Source: Tubiluchus corallicola
Lineage: Eukaryota; Priapulida; Priapulimorpha; Priapulimorphida; Tubiluchidae
Length of the DNA stretch: 64,000 nucleotides
Assembly (NCBI GenBank): GCA_030141605.1
Contig: JAQGDQ010000156.1
Location: 372,001 to 436,000 of the forward strand
Direction: 5' to 3'
Both the position numbers and the translations under genes were made by a program. Below the pieces are notes generated by a model, which searched no databases, had not been told where the DNA came from, and saw nothing but the letters and a program-made list of their open reading frames with translations. Below are positions 61,901-64,000 of this stretch, in pieces (the first letter of the stretch is position 1; each line of letters starts with the position of its first letter).

Positions 61901-62004
61901 AAGAGAAACGGAAGGAGATGGACCGCAGAAAAGAGGACAGTCTAAAGAGGAAGGATGACAAGAAAAAAGAAACAAGCGAACACAAGAAGGACATGAAAAA
62001 GTGA
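6832..62004 (+). CDS. MAST: MAST-family microtubule-associated Ser/Thr kinase (spliced, 23 exons)
   Basis: Joining exons 1-23 as listed gives 4713 nt (1570 residues plus stop) with every junction in phase. Order of parts: a lineage-specific N-terminus (1-161), the KELS/RKSL/SPTLPR segment (162-197), the DUF1908 pre-kinase region (about 198-515), the kinase domain (about 519-795) with glycine loop 525-533, Lys548, HRD 640-642, DFG 660-662 and APE 700-702, the TSYFDTR tail to 823, an acidic/Ser linker with a 15-Gln run (979-993), a PDZ domain (about 1108-1196) with GFGF at 1118-1121, then Ser/Pro-rich and Lys-rich tails. Known MAST kinases are AGC-type kinases linked to microtubules and to PTEN through their PDZ. 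All key catalytic residues are present, so it should be active. Animal paralogues MAST1-4 cannot be told apart here; this is probably the single invertebrate gene. The exon 1-2 part is less certain than the rest. Confidence 0.93.
7630..7800. repeat. GA-rich polypurine tract
   Basis: About 170 bases are almost wholly purine on the plus strand (GAGA, GGGAGA and GAAAG runs). The long minus-strand frames here (poly Ser/Leu/Phe) are by-products of the composition. Confidence 0.9.
12242..12412 (+). repeat. dispersed SINE-like repeat, copy B
   Basis: Same block order as copy A: TTGTGGCAAGACCAGAATC, CTAGCTAATG, GGCAGATAAGAC, TCCATCCATTTATTGAC, CTAGGCTCAACTTTGC. Confidence 0.55.
13641..13665. repeat. 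short TAGAC tandem repeat
   Basis: Five consecutive 5-bp units (tagac/gacta) at the foot of a short AT-rich stretch. Confidence 0.85.
16461..16790. repeat. local direct duplication spanning candidate exon 2
   Basis: CAATGCCGT, CTGGAATTATGCTTCTCC and TTGAAAGTATTTTGGGTAAA at 16473-16555 recur with mismatches at 16651-16783. The second copy supplies the 3' end and donor of candidate exon 2. The first copy lacks about 50 bp. Both keep a TTGAA(A/G)GTATTTT donor-like end. Confidence 0.8.
16611..16752 (+). CDS. MAST: MAST exon 2 (tentative)
   Basis: Acceptor tttcttttcag ends at 16610 and donor CTTGAAG|GTATTTT follows 16752. The 142-nt exon enters in phase 2 (completing AGT from exon 1) and leaves in phase 0, exactly as exon 3 needs. 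It encodes 47 residues ending YASPLMHLK. This can be set beside the SAPSLTAGL that precedes KELS in vertebrate MAST, but the match is weak. It is Cys-rich and overlaps a local duplication, so it may be a recent or non-coding segment. Confidence 0.33.
16904..16990 (+). CDS. unassigned candidate terminal exon in intron 2
   Basis: A strong acceptor (acctctttctgcag) precedes an open phase-0 stretch of 28 residues that is very basic ([15 protein letters not shown]) and ends at TGA 16988-16990. An AATAAA follows at about 17510. In phase it could follow candidate exon 2, giving a truncated non-kinase product, or belong to a small nested gene. The protein is not recognised. Confidence 0.2.
   Translation, partial: TFLKMKSFVWKRKANERRLANQRASIRH
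17783..17941. mobile_element. foldback element with telomere-like (CCCTAA)n core
   Basis: A perfect 15-bp inverted repeat (AATTTACAATTCCCC at 17783-17797, GGGGAATTGTAAATT at 17927-17941) encloses about 100 bp of degenerate CCCTAA/CTCTAA repeats (about 17811-17908). The ends suggest a small foldback or MITE-like element rather than a simple internal telomere scar. Confidence 0.75.
19017..19048 (+). CDS. MAST: MAST exon 3 (32-nt microexon)
   Basis: It lies between acceptor tttttttctgcag and donor GAGGCAG|GTATGG. It encodes [10 protein letters not shown] plus a split serine, matching the KELSLPRRGS segment that precedes the RKSL motif in vertebrate MAST proteins. Enters phase 0, leaves phase 2 into exon 4. 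Only the family match reveals it. Confidence 0.8.
19049..20014 (+). other. MAST intron 3
   Basis: 966 bp, AT-rich, nothing else seen. Confidence 0.75.
20015..20088 (+). CDS. MAST: MAST exon 4 (RKSL / SPTLPR segment)
   Basis: Acceptor gttgtgtttcag, donor CCACG|GTAAGT. It encodes [20 protein letters not shown] and four more residues, a clear MAST signature (vertebrate RKSL...SPTLPRPHSP). Serine 179 sits in RKSL, a basic-directed phosphorylation context. Phase 2 in, phase 1 out. Confidence 0.93.
22878..23172. mobile_element. PIF/Harbinger-like MITE, copy 3
   Basis: A 295-bp element flanked by TAA at 22875-22877 and 23173-23175. Ends are CAGCGCGTTCAGACTA and TTGTCTGAACACTTTG. Inside it shares GAGTTTTCT, GTTACTC and CTTGCTGT modules with the other copies. 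No coding capacity. Confidence 0.8.
23327..24012. repeat. 58-bp minisatellite, about 12 copies
   Basis: The unit contains GGATGGTTGTAGTGTGACC, AAAACCCAGCACATTATCC and AGGCCACTGGAAGGGCCTGT. Copies are very similar and exactly 58 bp apart (for example 23333, 23391, 23449). The first part of the unit matches the head of the dispersed repeat seen at 5371, 12242 and 53671. Confidence 0.95.
24634..24690. repeat. TG-rich microsatellite
   Basis: (TG)n passing into GCGTGCGTGCG and then TGTG and TATATA. Confidence 0.9.
24755..24875 (+). repeat. tRNA-derived SINE-like fragment (possible)
   Basis: Contains an A-box-like TGGTCACGTAG and, about 55 bp on, a B-box-like GAGTTCAATTCTC. A cloverleaf could not be drawn convincingly, so it is not called a tRNA gene. 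Confidence 0.3.
25152..25228. repeat. 19-bp tandem repeat, four copies
   Basis: TTTACTTTTTACCTTCACA recurs with starts of ACTTTTTACC at 25152, 25171, 25190 and 25209. Confidence 0.9.
26255..26374 (+). promoter_or_regulatory. putative promoter / 5' UTR of nested gene
   Basis: An inverted CCAAT box (GTGATTGGTCAA) at 26260-26270 lies about 110 bp upstream of the ATG at 26375, with a locally GC-richer leader between. This is an inference from one motif plus position. Confidence 0.3.
26375..26454 (+). CDS. nested gene candidate, exon 1 (signal anchor)
   Basis: The ATG at 26375 opens a frame reading [17 protein letters not shown] and then RELMPYQPV: a basic start and about 14 hydrophobic residues, as in a signal peptide or type II membrane anchor. 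The frame meets TGA unless the 35-bp segment 26455-26489 (GTGAGC...CTGTGTAG) is removed. That is very short for an animal intron; a frameshift is the alternative explanation. Protein not recognised. Confidence 0.35.
26490..26640 (+). CDS. nested gene candidate, exon 2
   Basis: After the putative 35-bp intron the frame continues [19 protein letters not shown] and a helical, Ala- and Gln-containing stretch ending SIYKEL, then VFSASD and TGA at 26638-26640. One N-x-T sequon is present at the junction. If spliced onward before VFSASD the donor would be poor (TTA|GTTTTC). About 76 residues if it ends here. Function unknown. Confidence 0.35.
26701..26790 (+). CDS. nested gene candidate, possible exon 3
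   Basis: A very strong acceptor (poly-T, then cattgtgcag) is followed by an open phase-0 frame [19 protein letters not shown] plus ten residues to TAA at 26788. It would extend the preceding helical segment to about 99 residues. An AATAAA lies at 27238-27243. The missing good donor upstream is the main weakness. Confidence 0.3.
   Translation, partial: EQVTSALSQPRSTYAAASFIHQLRADGFY
31000..31680. repeat. 59-bp minisatellite, about 11 copies
   Basis: The unit contains GATTTTTGCAATTAAGCC, TTCATTTGTGAGCATTCTGG and TATGCAGGAAATGTATATAA. Copies vary in length (some miss the TATATAAA part), giving spacings of about 46 to 89 bp around the usual 59. Confidence 0.93.
33555..34040. repeat. about 103-bp A-rich tandem repeat, 4-5 copies
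   Basis: TAAAACAGAACT recurs at 33575, 33687, 33790 and 33893, with a degenerate version near 33993. Each unit also has GCAAATAAAGGAATCAA and AACAAAACAGTACC blocks. Diverged, so older than the other arrays. Confidence 0.85.
35639..35735 (+). CDS. MAST: candidate alternative first exon of MAST (35.6 kb)
   Basis: The ATG at 35639 opens 32 codons: [16 protein letters not shown], then [16 protein letters not shown]. The segment ends in phase 1 at a consensus donor (TATAC|GTAAGT). Exon 5 starts in the matching phase, so the joined protein runs [13 protein letters not shown] and continues into MAST (1406 residues). The local sequence is GC-rich compared with the intron, and its SP/RS-rich residues suit MAST. 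Another frame is also open here and could compete; no cDNA is available. Confidence 0.45.
38904..38982 (+). CDS. MAST: candidate alternative first exon of MAST (38.9 kb)
   Basis: GACATGG gives a good start context at 38904. Twenty-six codons ([16 protein letters not shown], then [10 protein letters not shown]) lead to a donor C|GTATGT in phase 1, again compatible with exon 5. The joined product would be 1400 residues with a short, very basic N-terminus in place of the RKSL segment. Less supported than the 35.6-kb exon because it is short. Confidence 0.35.
40251..40323 (+). CDS. MAST: MAST exon 5 (start of DUF1908 region)
   Basis: Acceptor cattttgcag, donor AAACG|GTAAGC. It encodes [20 protein letters not shown] and NPVK, matching vertebrate [13 protein letters not shown]...HFSF. 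This is the common downstream exon for the candidate alternative starts. Confidence 0.95.
40869..40923. repeat. GA dinucleotide microsatellite
   Basis: About 27 uninterrupted GA units. The Arg-Glu alternating frame through it is an artefact. Confidence 0.97.
41661..42224. mobile_element. piggyBac-like non-autonomous element
   Basis: The left end TTAACTCTAGAAGGACTGG and the inverse of the right end CCGGTCCTTCAAGTGTTA match in about 15 of 18 positions. The left end begins with TTAA and the right ends TTAG (one change from TTAA). A second AAGGACTGG/CCAGTCCTT pair lies just inside the ends, as subterminal repeats do in this family. No transposase frame. Confidence 0.6.
43014..43326. mobile_element. 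PIF/Harbinger-like MITE, copy 4
   Basis: A 313-bp element with ends CGGTGAATTCAGAGTAGAG and CTTGAACGCATCG, followed by TTA (preceded by TGA, one change). It shares the GAGTTTTCTC and GAGAAAACTC modules. A tRNA-A-box-like stretch just downstream (inverse strand, about 43340-43395) is not part of it. Confidence 0.7.
43459..43552 (+). CDS. MAST: MAST exon 6 (DGRRWS motif)
   Basis: Acceptor ttgttttcag, donor TTTCG|GTGAGT. It encodes [20 protein letters not shown], near-identical to the vertebrate [20 protein letters not shown] block. Ser232 in RRWS is in a basic-directed phosphorylation context. Phase 1 in, phase 0 out. Confidence 0.96.
43849..44015 (+). CDS. MAST: MAST exon 7
   Basis: Encodes [19 protein letters not shown]...LTQHFSS...[12 protein letters not shown], matching the vertebrate SSQEKLHQLPFQPT...RPRSRSLS region. 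Acceptor choice: cacag at 43848 is preferred; an in-frame alternative (gaag at 43842) would add Ser-Gln. Donor TTGAG|GTAAGC, phase 2. Confidence 0.95.
44016..46178 (+). other. MAST intron 7
   Basis: 2.2 kb, T-rich. A GT-rich imperfect direct repeat (TTTGCACGTTTTTTGTTGCTTG-type) lies at about 44744-44812. The minus-strand Lys/Asn/Gln-rich frames here follow from composition. No other feature seen. Confidence 0.75.
46179..46254 (+). CDS. MAST: MAST exon 8
   Basis: Acceptor aatgttttag, donor CTAAG|GTAATC. It encodes [20 protein letters not shown] and ERFPK, matching SPGRSP...[17 protein letters not shown]. Phase 2 in, phase 0 out. Confidence 0.95.
46255..48765 (+). other. MAST intron 8
   Basis: 2.5 kb. 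Its last third is the 28-bp minisatellite (47786-48455); the rest is AT-rich with nothing supported. Confidence 0.8.
47786..48455. repeat. 28-bp minisatellite, about 24 copies
   Basis: The unit is TGTGAAATGAACACATCGAT plus GTCACTTG. Variants carry CATTGA or CATCGA and GTCACT, GTGACT or GTCGCT. The CG-rich variant is homogeneous at about 48120-48400, older variants lie to the left. Because 28 is not a multiple of 3 and the unit lacks stops on the minus strand, long repetitive minus-strand frames arise; they are not genes. Confidence 0.97.
48766..48969 (+). CDS. MAST: MAST exon 9 (DUF1908 helical core)
   Basis: Acceptor tgttcacttag, donor GTGAT|GTAAGT. Sixty-eight codons encode [12 protein letters not shown]...[16 protein letters not shown]...[17 protein letters not shown], matching the four-helix part of DUF1908 (SFIHHQVIEMARDCL...YFYELQENLEKLL). 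No indel against the family apart from the divergent loop near residues 345-352. Confidence 0.97.
48970..49640 (+). other. MAST intron 9
   Basis: 671 bp. Its 3' half is the array of exon-10-like repeats described separately. Confidence 0.9.
49360..49664 (+). repeat. 63-bp array copying the exon 10 acceptor region
   Basis: Copies of the first 22-24 nt of exon 10 (CTCAATCAAGGTCTGAATCA) begin at about 49389, 49453, 49516 and 49580, before the true one at 49641. Each is preceded by a TTTTATTTCTGTTTTCACA-like pyrimidine tract and followed by TGGCTTTAAAATTT. The terminal AG is changed to CATGGA in two copies but kept (AAAAG, CATGAG) in the copies at 49389 and 49516. Confidence 0.93.
49641..49739 (+). 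CDS. MAST: MAST exon 10
   Basis: Acceptor gttcccacag, donor GTTTG|GTGAGT. Thirty-three codons: [20 protein letters not shown], then [13 protein letters not shown]. The RSES and [10 protein letters not shown] parts are conserved in vertebrate MAST, so the exon start is ancestral and the intronic copies are derived. Confidence 0.97.
50012..50147 (+). CDS. MAST: MAST exon 11
   Basis: Acceptor tgttttccag, donor TTGCAG|GTGAGT. It encodes [20 protein letters not shown]...[18 protein letters not shown], close to the vertebrate block. Phase 0 in, phase 1 out. Confidence 0.97.
50148..51175 (+). other. MAST intron 11
   Basis: 1.0 kb, AT-rich. A short acceptor-flanked acidic stretch at about 50636-50664 was considered and rejected as an exon. 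Nothing else seen. Confidence 0.75.
51176..51329 (+). CDS. MAST: MAST exon 12 (acidic linker, start of kinase domain)
   Basis: Acceptor tatgtttcag, donor ATATGG|GTGAGT. An Asp/Pro-rich linker (PDTPDTDES) leads into [15 protein letters not shown], the kinase start and the first part of the glycine-rich loop. Phase 1 in, phase 2 out. Confidence 0.97.
51330..53402 (+). other. MAST intron 12
   Basis: 2.1 kb splitting the glycine-rich loop. AT-rich, no other feature supported. Confidence 0.8.
53403..53577 (+). CDS. MAST: MAST exon 13 (kinase N-lobe)
   Basis: Completes the loop (GAYGAVWLV), then [20 protein letters not shown] with the ATP-anchoring Lys548, the helix C part ([10 protein letters not shown]) and [14 protein letters not shown]. 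Acceptor ttgtaattgcag, donor ACAAAG|GTAAGA. Phase 2 in, phase 0 out. Confidence 0.98.
53578..54135 (+). other. MAST intron 13
   Basis: 558 bp; contains dispersed repeat copy C (53671-53890). Confidence 0.8.
53671..53890 (+). repeat. dispersed SINE-like repeat, copy C
   Basis: Head GTTGTGGTGGGACCAGGACG and TAGCACATTATC, end CATCCACTTACTAATCTGCC and TTAACTTTGAAT. Same block order as copies A and B; its head resembles the 58-bp minisatellite unit. Confidence 0.55.
54136..54832 (+). CDS. MAST: MAST exon 14 (kinase catalytic core)
   Basis: A single 697-nt exon from [20 protein letters not shown] to the start of TR in TSYFDTR. It holds [11 protein letters not shown] (HRD 640-642), [11 protein letters not shown] (DFG 660-662), [15 protein letters not shown] (APE 700-702) and [13 protein letters not shown]. 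The activation segment reads [16 protein letters not shown] where vertebrates have NLYEGHIEKDAREFLD, a divergent insert of the same length. The remaining C-lobe and AGC-type tail are complete. Donor GACA|GTGAGT, phase 1. Confidence 0.99.
55132..55274 (+). CDS. MAST: MAST exon 15
   Basis: Acceptor aacttttttcag, donor ATGAG|GTAGGT. It encodes [20 protein letters not shown], then [14 protein letters not shown] and an acidic end. The SSCSPR motif is a MAST hallmark just after the kinase. Confidence 0.95.
55275..56018 (+). other. MAST intron 15
   Basis: 744 bp; mostly the TIR element at 55393-55810. Confidence 0.8.
55393..55810. mobile_element. non-autonomous TIR element (TCAGGGAAA family), copy 1
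   Basis: Ends GGGTTTCCACGGTCAG and CTCTGTGAGAACCC are imperfect inverse copies. The interior is rich in GTCAGGGAAA, TCCTTGAAAA and GGAAAATGG motifs and contains TTCAAATAAAATTTT and GGCAGGCTCCCAGTTTC. A close relative sits in intron 16. The 90-residue open frame inside is not recognisable as transposase. Confidence 0.7.
56019..56242 (+). CDS. MAST: MAST exon 16 (Ser-rich linker)
   Basis: Acceptor tttttatag, donor GACAG|GTGGGT. Seventy-four codons, strongly Ser/Thr/Glu-rich ([34 protein letters not shown]). Low conservation, expected for the region between kinase and PDZ. Phase 0 in, phase 2 out. Confidence 0.85.
56976..57786. mobile_element. non-autonomous TIR element (TCAGGGAAA family), copy 2, interrupted
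   Basis: Starts GGTTCCCACGGTCAGGGAAA, ends TCTGTGGGAACCC. Its left half matches copy 1 through TTCAAATAAAATTTT and GCAGGCTCCCAGTTTC. The match resumes at 57733 with TTTTGGTCAGGGAAAAGG, on the far side of the inserted element. Confidence 0.75.
57301..57729. mobile_element. pogo/Tigger-like internally deleted element inside copy 2
   Basis: A 429-bp element with perfect 13-bp ends ACAGTGTTCCCTC / GAGGGAACACTGT, extended by related CTACTTTGCGG and CGCGGACTCA/CTTATCGCGGG motifs. TTAT lies on both sides (57297-57300, 57730-57733). Near 57616 ATGCCACCCAAACGT would start MPPKR, the usual start of pogo-type transposases, but the frame stops after a few codons. A CCAAT-like TGATTGGCTC lies upstream at about 57531. 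Confidence 0.7.
57870..58098 (+). CDS. MAST: MAST exon 17 (polyglutamine and LPKFSIS motif)
   Basis: Acceptor accttttag, donor CAAAG|GTAATT. It contains [15 protein letters not shown], 15 Gln (57973-58017, mixed CAG/CAA), then [18 protein letters not shown], which matches the short MPKFAFSSEDE motif between kinase and PDZ in vertebrate MAST3. Phase 2 in, phase 0 out. Confidence 0.92.
58399..58564 (+). CDS. MAST: MAST exon 18
   Basis: Acceptor gtatttttag, donor GATA|GTAAGT. A Glu/Lys-rich start ([14 protein letters not shown]) then [17 protein letters not shown], matching the conserved VIKSASATALSLLIP motif before the PDZ. Phase 0 in, phase 1 out. Confidence 0.93.
58565..59065 (+). other. MAST intron 18
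   Basis: 501 bp, AT-rich, nothing else seen. Confidence 0.85.
59066..59268 (+). CDS. MAST: MAST exon 19 (SSRDASPSR motif, PDZ start)
   Basis: Acceptor tgctttacag, donor [30 protein letters not shown] matches SSNPSSRDSSPSRD. Then [20 protein letters not shown] and [17 protein letters not shown] start the PDZ, with carboxylate loop GFGF where vertebrates have KYGF. Confidence 0.97.
59405..59506 (+). CDS. MAST: MAST exon 20 (PDZ middle)
   Basis: Acceptor taatttcag, donor [32 protein letters not shown], then [14 protein letters not shown], matching [30 protein letters not shown]. Confidence 0.97.
59507..60141 (+). other. MAST intron 20
   Basis: 635 bp, AT-rich, nothing else seen. Confidence 0.85.
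60142..60338 (+). CDS. MAST: MAST exon 21 (PDZ end, basic region)
   Basis: Acceptor ctattctttttaag, donor [31 protein letters not shown] finishes the [23 protein letters not shown] and [20 protein letters not shown] match the basic NTSIKVGPARK...KMARRSKR...KRSSLFR region. Phase 0 in, phase 2 out. Confidence 0.97.
60426..60616 (+). CDS. MAST: MAST exon 22
   Basis: Acceptor atattgtag. It encodes [20 protein letters not shown], then [20 protein letters not shown] and SPPDSAHST, matching [21 protein letters not shown]. The exon must end in phase 1 to join exon 23. The only fitting donor is CTACAG|GCACGT at 60616/60617, a GC donor. The nearest GT (60621) leaves phase 2 and would create a stop at the junction. 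Retention of the intron ends the protein after GTL. Confidence 0.9.
60617..61210 (+). other. MAST intron 22 (GC-AG)
   Basis: 594 bp with GC at 60617-60618 and TTTACAG at the 3' end. AT-rich, nothing else seen. Confidence 0.75.
61211..62004 (+). CDS. MAST: MAST exon 23 (terminal coding exon)
   Basis: Acceptor taatttacag. [60 protein letters not shown] follow the vertebrate MAST order ([43 protein letters not shown]). [10 protein letters not shown] resembles the RPKSAEP motif. The last about 80 residues are Lys/Glu-rich and end DMKK at TGA 62002-62004. The tail is much shorter than that of vertebrate MAST2 or MAST4. Confidence 0.96.
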
Positions 62005-62479
62005 TTCTAGAGTTTTATTTGTTCAACAGTTTTGTGGTCGTGTGATTGTGATCAATTCTTGCTTTTATCGTGTGCGAATGTGATTGTTGGTGTGTGTATA
62101 AAAATGCACGTAGGTGTTCAAGTAATAATATTAACAAACTTTATAAACGTGACATATTGGATGAGCATGCATCTATGGTAAATGAATGCTGTACAAGCCA
62201 CAAATGTTGGTCGCAAGTTCTTATATGAATCCTCAACAAAACAATTCTGCCATACTCGAACATGTGTCCATTAGAAGTAAGCTTATAAGTAAGTAGCAAT
62301 TTGCCTAGACTAACTCAGCACTCTATTTTGAATGATTTATCTGCATTATTCGAGTCACGCCTTCTGTTGTATAGTAAGACCAAAAAAGAATCATAATTAG
62401 TCAATTTATTGTACGCATAGAGTCTGCAGTTGATGTGTCTCGGTTGTAAATTGACGGCATTGCACGCTCTTGTATTATA

Positions 62480-62487
62480 TATGTATT

Positions 62488-62518
<31 letters not shown>
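62480..62518. repeat. TA-rich microsatellite in the 3' UTR
   Basis: TATATATATATA interrupted by single C and G bases. Confidence 0.9.
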
Positions 62519-63403
62519 GAAGCTTGTAAATAATGGTGCTTAAAGCAAGATTAATTAACATTTTGTATGTTTAAAGCAAAGCGAAACATTGTTTGTGCTG
62601 CGCTGACGTCATTAACGTAGCAGTAGTCTTTCCGTTGACGTGGCATAATCTGAATTTTTCCGGTAAGCTTTGCAGTGTATAAAAGTTTACTAATTTAGAG
62701 GTTAGCAGATGTCACCCTTATGCAGTGTTAGCTTCCTCTGTTGTGATATTGTACAAAGTTATTTGCTGTACATTTTCTTCACTTGTATAGACCTGTGCGA
62801 TGTATTAACCTGAGTCACTGAAAGGTTTTTTAAATTCGACTTCAAGGAGAAACTCGCAATGAAATGTTGGAGAAATACTGCATTTCTTGCAATTTGTTTT
62901 ACATGTAGGAAATTTATTTAATTCAGAGAACAAAGCGTAAATTCTTTTTATTGTGGAGATTTTCACTTGCTAAGCCGTAATTTTTTTTCGTTATTGTTTT
63001 TCGACAAACATTGTTGACAACATTTCCAAAATTGTTTGATTAGTTTTTAGTTAGAGTGCAGCTAAATTTGTAGCAAGATAACATTTAGTTCTTGTGTGCA
63101 AGACAGTCTTCTATAAGGCTCATGGTGTCGCATCAGATTCATTTATTTTTGTTATCTGCTGGTTTTGTATATACGAATGTTGTATATTTATTGATTTATT
63201 TTAGAGATACGTTGTTATTGTAGAGTATAATACACCACTTACCTGTTATGATTTGAAGAAAAGTTTAGTGTTAGTTCTGTTTGCAGGCATAGTGCGCATG
63301 CTTAACGAGATATTCAAGCCTACATGTTTTCATAAAGAGTAATTTTCTGTATATTTTCTCATAAACATCGTCAGGGATGTGAAATGGAACGGAAATAACA
63401 TGT

Positions 63404-63409
63404 AATAAA
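63404..63409 (+). terminator. AATAAA poly(A) signal of MAST
   Basis: First canonical hexamer after the stop codon, about 1.4 kb downstream. Confidence 0.6.
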
Positions 63410-63425
63410 TTTAAACAGTAATAAT

Positions 63426-64000
63426 AATTACTGTTTTAAGCAACTTTAAGTATCGATTACTTTCCCTATTGATCGATTATTGAGTGATTACTTTTTTAGC
63501 CTAAAGTTTGATTTTTACTGCCAGAAAAACAATCCTGTAAACAGTCGGTTTTAAAACTCTCCAGGATGAATCCTGCTGTATAATAAATGTTTACAGGTTG
63601 TCTTACTCTCCAAATAATGGATGAGTTATTTGTGGTAAAAATTTCTAGTATCACTGATGCTACTTCTACCTGAAAGGCAGTAAATATCACATTTCGTGTT
63701 TTGTATCTGAAGTAGCTACTGCTCATTTACAGTAGTAATTGTGATGTTTGCCTGTGCACTTTCTTGGATATTATCTGGTTCTTTATGAGAAAGTAAAGAG
63801 AATTTGGGGTATTGTTCTATAGATGGCGGCACTGTATTTGACTTCCTTCTTTGACCTGAGTTTCTGCAAAGGTATCTGTCGCATGGTCGACGTAATCTTT
63901 TGATGTAACTTTTTTCTTAACATGTTTCATTTCGAAAACTTAATAGGCAAATCTAATCTAAATGTCACCTATGTAAATATTTTTTGTTAAAACTAAACCT
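63426..64000. other. downstream intergenic, no gene seen
   Basis: AT-rich. A second AATAAA at 63582-63587 could mark a longer MAST transcript. The minus-strand frame at 63496-63726 is unsupported. Confidence 0.6.

Larger units (their letters stand above)
62005..63425 (+). other. MAST 3' UTR
   Basis: The first AATAAA after the stop is at 63404-63409, so cleavage is expected shortly after; another AATAAA lies at 63582-63587. The UTR contains a TA microsatellite (62480-62518) and Pumilio-type motifs TGTAAATA (62525-62532) and TGTATATA (63166-63173). Confidence 0.7.

Noticed and set aside
61566-61994. 142-residue minus-strand frame opposite exon 23
   Set aside because: Shadow of the Lys/Ser-rich coding exon; plus-strand MAST motifs account for the sequence.

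Overview
The window looks like nuclear DNA from a non-vertebrate animal. It is AT-rich, its genes are split by GT-AG introns from under 100 bp to about 20 kb, and it is full of minisatellites and short inverted-repeat transposons. A vertebrate-type (CCCTAA)n telomere-like tract and a deep MAST-family match fit a metazoan. The sequence alone does not settle the phylum.

One gene dominates: a plus-strand microtubule-associated serine/threonine kinase (MAST family). It runs from a CCAAT/GC-box promoter near 4.9 kb to a poly(A) signal near 63.4 kb. I placed 23 coding exons by hand. All junction phases agree, and the sum is 4713 nt, or 1570 residues plus stop. Exons 3 to 23 (19017-62004) are anchored by recognisable MAST motifs: the RKSL-SPTLPR segment, the DUF1908 region, the AGC-type kinase domain (complete, with Lys, HRD, DFG and APE), a PDZ domain, then Ser/Pro-rich and Lys-rich tails. 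Exons 1 and 2 are weaker predictions. Two further ATG exons inside the 20-kb intron 4 (35639-35735 and 38904-38982) end in phase 1 and join exon 5 in frame, so they look like alternative first exons. The last intron appears to be GC-AG.

Layout: 1-800 holds two small exons of a possible neighbouring gene with an F-box-like sequence. 800-4860 is intergenic with a 43-bp minisatellite and two Harbinger-like MITEs. 4860-7172 is the MAST promoter, a putative 5' UTR exon and exon 1. 7173-40250 is mainly large introns carrying exons 2 to 4, a possible nested small membrane or secreted protein gene (26.26-27.24 kb), a telomere-like foldback element and several minisatellites. 40251-48969 encodes the N-terminal half of the DUF1908 region. 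49641-54832 holds the rest of DUF1908 and the kinase domain. 55132-59516 is the linker and PDZ start, with a transposon nested in another transposon in intron 16. 59517-62004 is the end of the PDZ and the C-terminal tail. 62005 to about 63.43 kb is the 3' UTR.

The most unusual points are a 63-bp intronic array that copies the 5' end of exon 10 together with its acceptor region, the GC-AG final intron whose retention would remove the C-terminal tail, the two phase-matched alternative first exons, and the nested gene candidate. No prokaryotic features, CRISPR array, rRNA, confident tRNA or viral gene was seen.
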